Assembly (NCBI RefSeq): GCF_958979055.1
Contig: NC_084889.1
Coordinates: 30,880,761 to 30,944,760, forward strand
DNA: 64,000 nucleotides
Source of the DNA: Alnus glutinosa
Taxonomy: Eukaryota > Streptophyta > Magnoliopsida > Fagales > Betulaceae
Direction of reading: 5' to 3'
Shown piece by piece: positions 19,989-30,849 of this stretch (position 1 is the first letter of the stretch; each line of letters opens with the position of its first letter). Position numbers and translations under genes: made by a program. The notes beneath the pieces are model-generated. The model worked only from the letters and a program-made list of their open reading frames with translations. It had not been told where the DNA came from and ran no database searches.

Positions 19989-22900
19989 ATGGCACCGAAA
20001 GCAACTAAACAGCAACTTCTAACACTTTTGCGTCTTCTTCTTCTTCTACTGGTTTTCTCAGTGGCAGCAGCCTCCGCCTCAAACACCTCAACCATCGTCA
20101 CCGCTCTACCGGGCTACGGCGAGCTACCCTTCACGCTTGAAACTGGGTGAGTTAAGAGTTGTTCTCTCTTAAGACCAACTGATTGTTTCAAATTTTGTTG
20201 AGTTAATCTATTAAACTCATATATCTCATCATCACAGCATTTGATTCTCACATATAAGAATTACGTGCTCTAAAAACATATGCCAGTTTAGTCCCACATT
20301 GGTTGTTAGGGAGAGTGATACCGCAAATGTGACCAGCGTTAGAGTGAAGCCGGCTTGAACCCCACAAGCCACTATGTTTTTCCCATTTGTTTTTTTTATT
20401 GTTTTTAGTTTTACCTACAAATTCCAAATGCTAATTCCGTCCATGACTAGTGCCTTCTTGGATCGTTACAAAATGGTATTAGAGCAACCTAATAACGCTA
20501 TGTGATTCAAATACAATTAGAACTTAAGTTCTAAAAAAACTGTGTATAAAAAACACTAATCTATTTTTCGTTGGATTTTTGTGAATGCAGATATATTGGT
20601 GTAGGAGATAACGAGACAGTGCAGCTATTTTACTACTTTGTTGAGTCACAAAGAAGCCCTTCGAGAGACCCTCTCCTGTTTTGGATCACTGGAGGCCCTG
20701 GTTGCTCTAGCCTCGCCGGGTTTTTCTTTGAGAGTGGTATGTTTTTACTCATCTTTTTCCCTTATCAAGTGAAAAATTGCAGAAAAATGATTTAATTATG
20801 GTATCCCTCTTTCAATTAATCCCAACCAAAAATAGGGGAAAATTAAGAACTTTTTCCCTCTCTTTTCCCTCATCCCCTTATTAGCTTCTCACTTTCTTCT
20901 GTCATCCTTTTTTGAGCCCACAAAAATAGGTCACATTTGTGTTGACTTACAGTTGGATTTCTAGACTTGGGTTGTCACATACTCACAAGGGTATGAAAAA
21001 CAGGGACGGAATCATGGTTTTTCATATCGGGCCGAAATATGAATGAGCGGCCAAGCTTAATTCTGATAAGGGTCAAACCTAATTTTTAGCCGACACTAGT
21101 TCGGACTACATTTACAGGGGATTCATGTTTTCAATCAGGCCCAAGTGGCAGTACATATAATATGACTAGTGAATCTACACAATATTTTCTTCATGAAGAA
21201 CAACCAAATTTATACGTCTCTATTATATAGGTCCTTTAACTTTCACACTTGGAAACTACAATGGAAGCCTACCAGCACTTCAGGATAACCCATGGGCATG
21301 GACGCAGGTGTGCAATTTAACTGCTTTTTGTAAATTTATGGTTATAGATTTTTTATTTTTTTTATTTTTTATTTTATTTTCCCCCATTTTGATGAAATGT
21401 GATTATGATTTTCAGAGCCTCAACATCATATATTTGGATGCACCCGTTGGAGCTGGGTTCTCTTATTCAGAAAGCCAGGAAGGCTATGAAATGGACGACT
21501 ATAAATTTGTAGCACAAGCCTATGAATTTCTAATAAAGGTGTGAGAGAAGAGATGTCTCTGTTTCAAACTTCATGCAGTGATTGAGGTGTTTTCATTGTC
21601 TTGCTAATTTCAAACTTTTTTTGCAGTGGTTGGATTTACACCCTCAGTTTTTGGAAAATCAACTCTATGTCGGTGGCGACTCCTACTCCGGAATACCTAT
21701 TCCGATGATTGTGCAACAAATAGTGATAGGTAATACGTGTATCGGTTTAATAGACTGAGTTTGAGGAATTTCTTTCCAATCCATTTTGAAGGAAAATTTT
21801 GTTCGGAATGAATATATTCTTATTAATCTTTATTTAGGATTAAATACACTTAAGCCCCTCGAACTAACAATCATTCTCAAAAAAGTCTCAAGAACTGACA
21901 AGTGTGACATTTAGACACATCAAAATACAATTTTGTTAAAATTAAGTCACTTTTATGTCATTCTTCTAAACATATCTCTGTTTTCTTTAAAAAAAAAAAA
22001 AAAAAAAAAGTAATTGAATTTAAATAAATAAATAAATGTTATTTTTTTGCTAAAATACATAGAATAAGGTTCGATTAGTACAGAAAGAATTTGCATGAAA
22101 TTTTTTTTTTTTTTTTTTTTTTATAGTTTTGTTTAAGAAAATAGGGGTAATTTTGAAATAATGACATAAAAGTGACTTAATTACAGCAAAATAATAGTTT
22201 GATGTATCCAAATGTCACACATGTCAATACGTGGGGGTTTTTTAAAAATTGCTAATAGGTCAGGGGGCTTATTAAGTGTATTTAACCCATTTATTTATTT
22301 TTTAAGCATAGCTTTTTTTCTTTTTTTAGTTGTAAGTTAATTCAAACTAAACAACCCAAGTAGCCATAGAACCAATTTTTTTTTTCATTGAAATAAAACA
22401 CTTATAATTTTCTAAATACTGTCTGTCTAAATTGGTATTTCATTTCATCATGCTGTGGCAGGTAACGAAGGTGGAACTGTGCCATTGCTTAACCTCAAAG
22501 TAAATGATCTAACTATCTTTCTCATTTAAACCGGATGACTTTAAATCTTGTTCCTACAATAAATTTCTATGGTTTCATTTTTCTAAAAAAAAACGTTAAA
22601 ATCAAGCATTATGATTCTGAATCTTCAAAGTTTGGTTGATTAAATGATGTTAAATGGTTTATCAGGGGTATGTGCTTGGAAATCCAGTGACAGATTCATT
22701 CACTGACATGAATGCAAGAGTCCCTTATGCTCATCGGCTTACTCTCATATCAGATCAACTCTACAAGGTAATTTGGTGTTCTCTTCTTCTTCTTCTTTTT
22801 TGATCTTTCTTTGTCTTACTTCTAATGAATATCTTCTACTAAACTCTAGTCTGTCATTTTTCATGCTTTTTAGTCGGCCAAAACAAGTTGCAACGGCAAT

Positions 22901-24631
22901 TATGTGAATATAGATGCTACCAATTATGACTGCACCTCAGACGTTGCTGCCATTAGTAAGGTTAGAAGATCACAAAAATTGTCCTTATTTAGACTTGTTT
23001 CATTATCAACTTCCATATCCACTGATAATGGGTGATCTTTTGAATTTGCAGCTGACAAATGATATAAATTTGGTACACATTTTGGAACCATATTGCAGCA
23101 ATGCAATGCCAGCGCCAAATGAAGACGTAGAGTCGGTCCAAAGATACCTCTCGAAAGTGTCTAGCCCTTCGCTTTGGTGTCGTGTAACTCTCTCTCTCCC
23201 TCTCTCTCTTTATGTGTGCAATAACATATACAAAGTTTTTCTCTAAACTGGGTTAAAGAAATTTTTTTCAACTCAATCTATTAAACTGACGAGAATCACA
23301 TGCATTATGAACACAACTCAGTTTGAAGGAAAACTGTATCCCAATAATATTTCAATTGATACAAGCTCAAGTGATTAACACATTTGTTCAACTCATGTCA
23401 GAGTTATAACCATATGCTGTGCTACATCTGGGCGAATAACAAAGGTGTCCAAGAGGCTCTTGGTGTTCGACAGGTACATGCAAGTGAATCACATATATCA
23501 TAGTATCCAACAGTCATAACCTAGAATCACTAGAATTATTTTGCGATGTTCTTCCAGGGGACAAAAACATTTTGGCAATACTGTAACACCACTTTAGCTT
23601 ATACTAAGGATGTCACTAATGTTGTTGGCTATCATCGAAATCTCACCAATGCTGACCTACGATTCTTGATATACAGGTAAAATGTAGCACCTCTGTTTTC
23701 ATTTTTCATGAACTTTTTTGTTGATAGTGAATGTAAAAACTTTTCCATGATATGCAGAATCAACAAAATGTACATCAAATATTGTTTTATCTCTCAATAT
23801 CTAGGGCTATTCTCATAGATTTCTTGAGCATGAAAACTCTTAATCGATTTCGACTCTAAACCTCTACTTACATCTATCAAGCATGGCCTTTTTTTTTTGA
23901 CACATCTTTAGACAGTCCATTCACATCAAGAACATCTAGGACTTGGGACTGCATAATCCTGCCTTTTCCTTCATCAATCACATAGTAAAATATATATGAT
24001 TGTATAGCTAATGCCTAAACTTTGAACACCCAATATATGCAGCAAAACTTCAACATTCTTCTTTCTTTATTTACTTTTGCCAAGCAAAATTTCAACAATA
24101 TATGCAAGCAAATGTAAGCTACCAACAATACTGGCTAATACAATCTTTTAATTCCAACAGCGGTGATCACGACATGTCAATTCCACACATTGGCACACAA
24201 GAATGGATAAATTCTCTCGGTTTGTCTACAGATGAAAGCTGGAGAGTATGGTCACTAGGTGGTCAAACTACAGGGTGAGTCTCTCAAGTAGCTAATTCCT
24301 TAAGACCAACCCCACCCCCCACCCCCCCGACTTTCTCTCTCCCATGATCCAATCTCAAGATGTCGGTAGCCTGAAACATTTTCTCTTTCTCATGGAATTG
24401 CAGATACACAAAGAAGTTGATCAATGAGTATTTCACTTTGACATTTGTGACTGTAAAGGCAAGAAAATCCTGAACTTGATTCCTCAATCTAAATGTCTAC
24501 AAGTGGAAATCTAAACAAAGTTTCATATATTCTTCTTCCTCGTGCAGGGAGCAGGCCACTTTGCAGCAGAATACATGGTTAAGGAGTGTGCTGCCATGAT
24601 AGATAGGTGGATGGCTTATTTCCCCATTTAA
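19989..24631 (+). CDS. Serine carboxypeptidase-like protein (SCPL clade IA-like), copy 2
   Basis: Fourteen exons with the same phases as copy 1: 19989-20146, 20591-20736, 21231-21307, 21416-21538, 21627-21729, 22462-22499, 22666-22767, 22874-22960, 23052-23183, 23402-23473, 23558-23676, 24161-24274, 24414-24468, 24548-24631 (469 aa). A hydrophobic signal peptide (about 1-30, poly-Leu) is followed by [20 protein letters not shown]. Canonical motifs are kept: TGGPGCSS, nucleophile Ser187 in GDSYSG, Asp388 in SGDHD, His446 in GAGHFA, and GNPVTD. The GDSYSG elbow is common in the acyltransferase clade (inference for function). Intron 13 uses a GC donor (AAG|GCAAGA). It is the better conserved member of the tandem pair. 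It likely acts in the vacuole or secretory route on specialised metabolites; the substrate is unknown. Confidence 0.92.
20283..20500 (+). mobile_element. TRIM-like retroelement fragment in SCPL2 intron 1
   Basis: It contains TTAGTCCCACATTGG, a start motif of several plant terminal-repeat retrotransposons in miniature, and TGGTATTAGAGCAACC, resembling an initiator-Met tRNA primer-binding site. It is non-coding and incomplete; fossil. Confidence 0.45.
21837..22288. mobile_element. Mutator-type MITE in SCPL2 intron 5
   Basis: The ends GGATTAAATACACTTAAG and the inverse of the right terminus (GGGTTAAATACACTTAAT) match, and inverted similarity continues for about 120 bp, including AAGTCACTTTTATGTCATT on both arms. 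CTTTATTTA (21828-21836) and ATTTATTTA (22289-22297) are a near-perfect 9-bp target duplication. It is absent from the SCPL1 intron. Confidence 0.8.
24469..24470 (+). other. GC splice donor of SCPL2 intron 13
   Basis: The exon ends ...GTAAAG and the intron begins GCAAGA, where SCPL1 has GTAAGA. The surrounding AAG|GCAAG fits the GC-AG intron class. Using it keeps phase and protein alignment exactly. Confidence 0.75.
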
Positions 24632-24721
24632 GTGTGACTGATTGACATTTATTTGGTGAAGTGACATTGTGGAAGCACGTTTGCTTCAATTGAAAATTTT
24701 AGCACTTCAATAGTGATTGAG

Positions 24722-24727
24722 AATAAA
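24722..24727 (+). terminator. SCPL2 poly(A) signal
   Basis: AATAAA lies about 90 bp past the SCPL2 stop codon. Confidence 0.5.
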
Positions 24728-24960
24728 GAAACTCTGAAAAGTCTTTCTCTCGGCTCACTTATCCCTCTCTAGTCCTATCATAACCATGAAAGACACATCC
24801 ATAGTGATTGCAGGCAATGATATCGATCCAGTTTAGGACTGAAGCAACAAGCCAACACAAGCTATCTTTCTTGAATCTGTACTGTCTAATAATATTCCAA
24901 TCACTAACAAGTGTAATGATGAATATCTAAATTCACAGTTCACAATAAGCAATCTAATGA

Positions 24961-25402
24961 TTTTTTATTTTTTATTTTTTTTGTAAGTAATCGAAATATC
25001 ATTGAAAAGCGAAAAGCGCTACTCAGGTACAAAGACAGCATACAAGAGAAACACCTAGCTAGAAAGAGAAAAAAGAACAAGAAAATCTAAGTGCTTACAC
25101 AATAGCATATCTATTGACGACAATAACATGTCACTTCCTTAGATTGTCCATAGGTAGGATCTTTCCAAAGGCCGCGGACCAGTAAAAAATGCTGCTCTCA
25201 AAGGACCCTTAGTCCGCCAAATACTCTTCCATAAGAAATCACGATGAAGATTCTCTATGTAATTTGCAACACCCGCAAGGAGAGAAAATAGGGGCAAGAA
25301 ATAAGTAGGCAAGTTGGAAAATGTGCGCTTTATAAGGGTAATCCTATCACTCTTAGACAAGTACATCATTTTCCAAGGAGCCAATCGACATTCTATCTTC
25401 TG
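24961..25402 (-). mobile_element. 5'-truncated LINE (L1-type)
   Basis: The minus strand (25139-25384) encodes YLSKSDRITLIKRTFSNLPT and VANYIENLHRDFLW, the C-terminal part of a plant LINE reverse-transcriptase polyprotein. The tail is A-rich on the minus strand (24961-24981 in T on plus). A 10-bp target repeat AATCTAATGA is perfect at 24951-24960 and 25403-25412. Only the last ~0.44 kb inserted, a classic incomplete target-primed insertion; the repeat is intact, so the event is fairly recent. Confidence 0.85.
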
Positions 25403-25638
25403 AATCTAATGAATTAGGCCCAACAATTCATTTTCCTAATTAGATATTATTCCACATTCAACAGGTCCTTTCCATACATACAAATAGCATAGCATTACAT
25501 GATCAAGTCGAGTTTATACATATCCACAACTTAGCAATTCAACATTTTCTGGAAATGCAAGTAATAATGGGCACCAAATGAAATCCACAATGACTTGAAA
25601 GGTGACAACTATGAAACAACTTTCAGTCACATAAAAAA

Positions 25639-26916
25639 TCAAACAAAAGCCAAAGTTTCGAAATATTGATATGCATCGAGCCATCCAAATTGCAACGAAC
25701 TCCTAGTCTCATTATGATAGGGTGTTAACTCGCAAAGCTTCTTGAAACTCCTGTCCCTAAGATTATAAGATATGATCTTACCAGGTAGGTGCAACAAGAG
25801 CTCTGCCTCCTCTTCATTGGTAACAACAAAAACTATAATGAACGCATAGTAACAAGAGTCACGTGGGTCGAGGAAGTCCCGAACAATCTCTGGAAATGCG
25901 ACAACAATTGAGCTAAGATCCACCTCGTACTTCACAAACCACCTAGAGTAGTCCCTCGCCATCTCAAAGACTTTGAATTGGGTTGTGCGAGAACCGTAGA
26001 CCTCAACGAGATGCAAATGGCCACCAGACTCTCCGAAATATCTGAACCTCCTCTTTCCCCAAGCGTCTGAACCCGGAAGACTCGGCATTTTTCGTAGAAG
26101 AACCTCCTTGTCAACATCAAAACACAGGGCAGAGCCCGAGGGACTAAGCCAGTGAACCGCCCCGTTCCAAAACACGCCGCTGTCGAACACAATGTCGAAC
26201 GGCGCGACGAACGTAGAGCCACAAGGCCTCCAAGCACGAGTCTCGGACGAGTATATCTCGATTTGGTAAACATACACTGAGGCAGTACTGCTGTGAACAC
26301 AAACCACTTGGTAATGAGCCGATTTGGAGGGATCATAAGCCAAGGAATGGCCAAATACGGTAATGGGTCCTTCAATACTAAGACGAGGAAGCGTTGAGAA
26401 GCGCTTGGTGGTCGGATTGCAAACGTAGTAATGATGGGTCTGGTCTGTCAGTATATTGTTGACGCTACGGCACAAGAGCAATCCATTGCAGGACTGTATA
26501 ATCTTGATACCCGCAGGGTCATCGATGTTGCGGGCAATGAAGTCGAGGGATGTGAATGGAGGGCTAGAATGGGTTCCATCAAGAGAGACAAACTGGAAGT
26601 GTGATGGGGTTCTTCTGCGGAGGAAGATGCCGGAGAGAGATGTGCGGCGGTGGTTGTGGTGGTGGTGGCGGCGAGAGAAGTGAGGGTCGGAGATGAGGGA
26701 CAGCCAACGCTTGGACACGCATTTGAAGCGGAGAAGAGGCTTTACCGGGACACGGACGAGGATCTCTGTTACGATGTCATCGTTGCCGCCGACCGTCTCA
26801 GCCGCTGCCGAGGCATTGTTTTGAGTATTGGTAGTGCTCACCATTGTTGTTCTCACAATTTTCACCAAACGAGATGGTTGAGAGAAAAGAGTAAAGCATC
26901 TCTTTGCCCGAACCAA
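25639..26916 (-). CDS. F-box protein with F-box-associated (FBA) domain
   Basis: Single-exon ORF of 425 codons. An F-box lies at about residues 46-82 (DDIVTEILVRVPVKPLLRFK, then CVSKRWLSLISDPHF). The FBA region follows with IIQSCNGLLLC (about 139-149), YYVCNPTTKRFSTLP, LAYDPSKSAHYQVV, YSSETRAWR and FWNGAVHWLS. This is the layout of At5g07610-like F-box proteins. Family knowledge: the F-box binds SKP1 in an SCF ubiquitin ligase and the FBA domain binds targets; the target here is unknown. Met25 (26844) is an alternative and perhaps better start, because the first 24 residues are basic and unlike the family. The coding strand is GC-richer than its surroundings. No frame damage is seen. Confidence 0.88.
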   Translation of the reverse strand: MVRAKRCFTLFSQPSRLVKIVRTTMVSTTNTQNNASAAAETVGGNDDIVTEILVRVPVKPLLRFKCVSKRWLSLISDPHFSRRHHHHNHRRTSLSGIFLRRRTPSHFQFVSLDGTHSSPPFTSLDFIARNIDDPAGIKIIQSCNGLLLCRSVNNILTDQTHHYYVCNPTTKRFSTLPRLSIEGPITVFGHSLAYDPSKSAHYQVVCVHSSTASVYVYQIEIYSSETRAWRPCGSTFVAPFDIVFDSGVFWNGAVHWLSPSGSALCFDVDKEVLLRKMPSLPGSDAWGKRRFRYFGESGGHLHLVEVYGSRTTQFKVFEMARDYSRWFVKYEVDLSSIVVAFPEIVRDFLDPRDSCYYAFIIVFVVTNEEEAELLLHLPGKIISYNLRDRSFKKLCELTPYHNETRSSLQFGWLDAYQYFETLAFV

Positions 26917-27129
26917 CAGGGTTATTATGGTTATACCGGAGCAATGCTATCCGTACGTACGTTATACTCTCACTTTCCTTTGCCGCTGATGTTGTTCAAC
27001 AAAACAATAAATTGCAACACCCTCTGCTTTACCCCCACCCCAAGTTCCAACCGCCATCCGAGATTTGATGGTCACGACCGCAAATCGGAGAAATTTAGTG
27101 ACAACAACCATCAGATCGAATGTTGAAGA

Positions 27130-28030
27130 TGGTTGCTGGTAAATTTGATAAATCCAGTGTCAAAACATATTTAGTTGTAAATTTTAATTTAAAGGTTAAG
27201 CAGTAAAATGATTATTCGAGTTTCCGCATGTTTTGAACATTGATATTGTCAAAATATAACCGTTAATTCCGAATTTTGATCGAAACAAATTTGGTGACGT
27301 TGAAAAGCTGATTCAAAATGTCCCGCCTCTCGATTGTCTTTATTGTTTTCATTACATTTGTGTGGCTATTAAATTTTAAATTTCGCATTATATTAACGTA
27401 TACTTAATTAACCTCCTTTTAGATATATGGTTAATAAATTTTTTTGGAGACTGATATGATAGTCTTCGGTTGTCCTATCACATCAAGCCGATATTTATTC
27501 ATGCCTAAAAGGTATAGGAAAATACTAGAATTACAACAAGTACACTACAAGTGTACAACTCTGATGCACATTAGAAAGGACCCACAAGTATGGACCCCAC
27601 CCCTAAGTGTACACTTATAATGTATTTATAGTGCATGTATCACTGCCCAAAGGCATATATGGAATATGATTAGCATTTACACAAAATTCAACTTGGGGTT
27701 TTTCTTTGATAATTCCACAAGTGAAAGTGAATTGAAAGCAATGGGTAAAAGTTCACGTGTAATTGGAAAGGGTTCGGTACTTAAGCATGATTGGGTACTA
27801 TTTTATTTTTGATTATTTTTTAAAAAAATATTGGAGTGGGTTTTTTAAATTTAAATTTTATTCTAGTTTTATCTAATTTTTTTCAATTTTATTTCAGGTT
27901 GTCTAAATCATCTAACCTAATTTTTTTTAAAAGAAATTATCGGTATTTACAATTTTGAATATAATCAAAAAAAGAGATGATATAATACAAAAAAATCACG
28001 CACCAAAATGAACCTTAAAATTTTAGTTCA
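27130..28030. other. AT-rich spacer upstream of the F-box gene
   Basis: No gene. A weak foldback at about 27521-27660 (GTGTACAACT... / AAGTGTACACTT) with ACCCACAAGTATGGACCCCAC in its centre recalls the hairpin at 1341-1452 and may be a decayed MITE. Confidence 0.35.
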
Positions 28031-28034
28031 AATG

Positions 28035-28360
28035 CCTGAATTAGCTTATGATAGAAAAATATGCTCATTGCATAAAATAATCAATCTGTCATTTATATGT
28101 GGGGTATGGGCCTATTTATAAGTAAAAATGCAGAGTCAAACTTGAATTGAGTTTATTACTCCTACTTAAACTAGGAGTGTCTGGTATTTGATTTGGTATA
28201 AGAGTCTTAACCCCATTCAATTAGAGTTTGACTATTTTCAAAAAAAAAAAAAAAAACTAGGAGTTTGACTATTGATCTGATTCTTGAAAAAGTCCTTATT
28301 GGACCTGGACCGAGACTACTAGCTACTCCAATTCAACTTGGAATATGATTATTTCCAACA
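28035..28360 (+). mobile_element. LTR fragment, family A
   Basis: GCATAAAATAATCAATCTGTC, then GGCCTATTTATAAG, and a terminus ATTTCCAACA match the LTR at 15838-16675 in order, though the copy is shorter. Old fossil. Confidence 0.55.
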
Positions 28361-28647
28361 AAATCTAAGAGAATTTCTCTTTTATTTCTTCCATCTCTCT
28401 TTCCCCTATTATTTATCTGAAATAATATTTAAATAGTATAGAGAAATAATAAGAGAAACTAATATAATGTTTATTTAAATGGAAAAGTAACAAGTAGTTT
28501 GGTTCTCTAAATTCAAAAAAAAATATTAGACAAACTATTGCTAGTACTTTTATAAACACAATTGATACATCTATTCATTTTTCGTCCAAATATTTAATGG
28601 CTGCCATGTCAAATCTATCATTGATTGTCATATGTTCTATATACTCA

Positions 28648-28857
28648 TGGGTGGACCGAGCTTTTGCAATTTGGTCCCTTAAATTGCAAAAAAAAATTAA
28701 AAATAAAATAAAATTAGGGGGCAAAACTAAAATATAAAAAAGTATATGGGTAATATTTTAATTTATTTTATTTTTTTAATTTACTTTTTTGAGATAACTT
28801 TGAAACTTGAGGGAGCCTTTTTGGGGAAAACCTTTCGGTGGCTCTACCACCCCTATG
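28648..28857. mobile_element. hAT-type MITE
   Basis: TGGGTGGACCGAGC and the inverse of GGCTCTACCACCCCTA form related termini; the interior has the TTGGTCCCTTAAATT... AAAACCTTTCGG arrangement shared with the element at 30137-30332. The target duplication is not clear. Confidence 0.45.
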
Positions 28858-29314
28858 GCTGGCCTAGAAATCACCCCCATTTTGTCAAATAGTAATTTCG
28901 TTCATTCCCATTTAATCATTTGGGTGGTCTTCCACTTCTTAATTGTTTTTTACCTCTTTTGTAAAAAATATATATATATATTTAAAATAATAATAATGTT
29001 GACATATAAAACATGTGACAATCGATTATTTGACGTGACGGGCCTTAACTTTTTGAACGGAAATGGATGAAAGTATTAATCACATTTATAAAAAAAAAAA
29101 AAAAAGATTTAAACAGTCACCTACACCTTGCTTTTAACGTGTGCAGCACCAATGCGGTGGGCCTGGTGGCTATTATCTTTTCCGGCACATTCACGTGTGA
29201 GCAGACATGATTTGTTTTTTTTCCTCAGAAAAGGAAAAGATCTTAGTGGTTTTCTTTATTTTTAAAGAGTACGAGGAGCTATGTTTTTTTGCATAATTTT
29301 TATTGTTTTTGTAG

Positions 29315-29562
29315 GGTTAAATCTTCTTATGATCTTTGAGTTTTGAAAACTTCATTTTTTAATCTTTAGGTTTCAATTTGCATCACAGATGATACTTTGA
29401 TTTTGAAAAAAGATCGAATTAGTACCTCAATTAAGTTTTCCGTCCAAAAATTAACGGTTCGTCACATGTCAACTTTTGAGGTGAACACATGGCACTATAT
29501 AAAAAAAATTAAAAATTAATTAAAATTATAATAAAATTAAAAATATATATATTAAAAAATTG

Positions 29563-29593
<31 letters not shown>

Positions 29594-29812
29594 AGTGGCT
29601 AAGCCACTCCTCTTGACCATCATGGGGGTGGCTGGCCACCCCCTTAGCCAATCTGGAGTAGTCGAACCACCCCCTTGACAAAAAAAAGAAAAGAAAAAAA
29701 TTCAAGATCGGTTTTTGCCCTTAAGGGTGGTTCAGCCACCCTCCAAGGCCAAACCCTCCAAATTTTTATTTTTTTTATTTTGCCCTTGTGGGCCCCAAGG
29801 GCAAAACCATCT

Positions 29813-29854
<42 letters not shown>

Positions 29855-30277
29855 CATGGGGTGGCTGGGGGTTAGTTCGGCCACCCCAGACTAGCCAAGG
29901 GGGTGGCTCCCTTGGCCAAAGTGGGAGTGGCCGGCCACCCCATGGTGGCCAAGGACCCCCTTTTTTTTTTTTTTTTCTTTTTCATTTTTTAATTATTTTT
30001 TAAAGATTTTTAATTTTTTATATAATGTCACGTATTAACCTATGAGGTTTACACATAGTCGACCATTAGTTTTTGGATGAAAAATTAATCGAGGTACTAA
30101 TTCGGTCTTTTTTCAAAATTGAAGAATCATCTGTGACAGGGGTGGAGCCAGGTTTTAAAATTTGGGGGGGCCAAATTGAGGAAAAAAAAATTGGGGGACT
30201 AAAACTAAGAAAAAAAAATAAGAGGTAAAATTTTAAATTTTAAATTTTTTTTTTTTGAGGAAAACCTTTGGCTTGTG

Positions 30278-30308
<31 letters not shown>

Positions 30309-30378
30309 TGCCAAAGAGTAGCTCCGCCCCTGATCTGTGATACAATTTGAAATTCAAGGACTAGAAAGGTATTTAACC
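29315..30378. mobile_element. Foldback element 1 with GGTGG/CCACC core
   Basis: GGTTAAATCTTCTTATGATC on the left mirrors the right terminus (inverse GGTTAAATACCTTTCTAGTC). Inverted similarity covers about 190 bp per arm (e.g. ATTAGTACCTC(A/G)ATTAA and GTCACATGTCAAC/GTCACGTATTAA). The middle (29590-29960) is a set of short palindromic GGGGTGGCTGG...CCACCCC blocks between homopolymers. Flanks TTTTTGTAG and TTTTTTTTT are compatible with a Mutator-type 9-bp duplication. A hAT MITE is nested in the right arm. It encodes nothing visible. Confidence 0.65.
30137..30332. mobile_element. Nested hAT MITE with perfect 8-bp target duplication
   Basis: It starts CAGGGGTGGAGCCAGG and ends GTAGCTCCGCCCCTG, termini matching except one base over 12. 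ATCTGTGA occurs on both sides (30129-30136 and 30333-30340). It contains a run of 30 G (30277-30306). Confidence 0.85.
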
Positions 30379-30849
30379 TTTTTTTTTATGATTAACTATT
30401 ATATTTGTTTTTTTACATGTGAGTCCTAAATATTTAATGATTTATCTTTAAAAAAAATTGTTAAAATTATATAGAAGTTCAAAAATTGTGCAAGAAATAT
30501 TACTCTTAACGTTACTTAAAAATTAATTGATTAAGTTCCTCGTTTTTATTGGTCTGTTTTCACAGTTGATTTTACAATTTTCCTCTTTAACAGATCGCTA
30601 GGAAATATTAATGAATTGTTAAAATAAATTCATACAAAAGGAAGTGGCAACGTGACAATATACAAAAAGTTGGGTTTGTCTTTTACGTTTGTTAACGCAC
30701 AGGAAAGTGTCTTTATTACTAAAATACTAGTAAAGTTATAATTTTACTTAATTTATTCATTTAAAATAGAAAATCTACACACCCAATGCAATCACGCTAG
30801 CTACACTTCTCTATCACTATACATTGATTAATTCAATTTATTTAAAATT

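Noticed and set aside
26650-27126. Plus-strand ORFs opposite the F-box gene
   Set aside because: Low-complexity V/R-rich translation antisense to a clear F-box gene; a GC-content shadow.
29675-30003. Poly-Phe and Gly/Pro-rich ORFs
   Set aside because: They are translations of T-runs and GGTGG palindromes in a foldback element.
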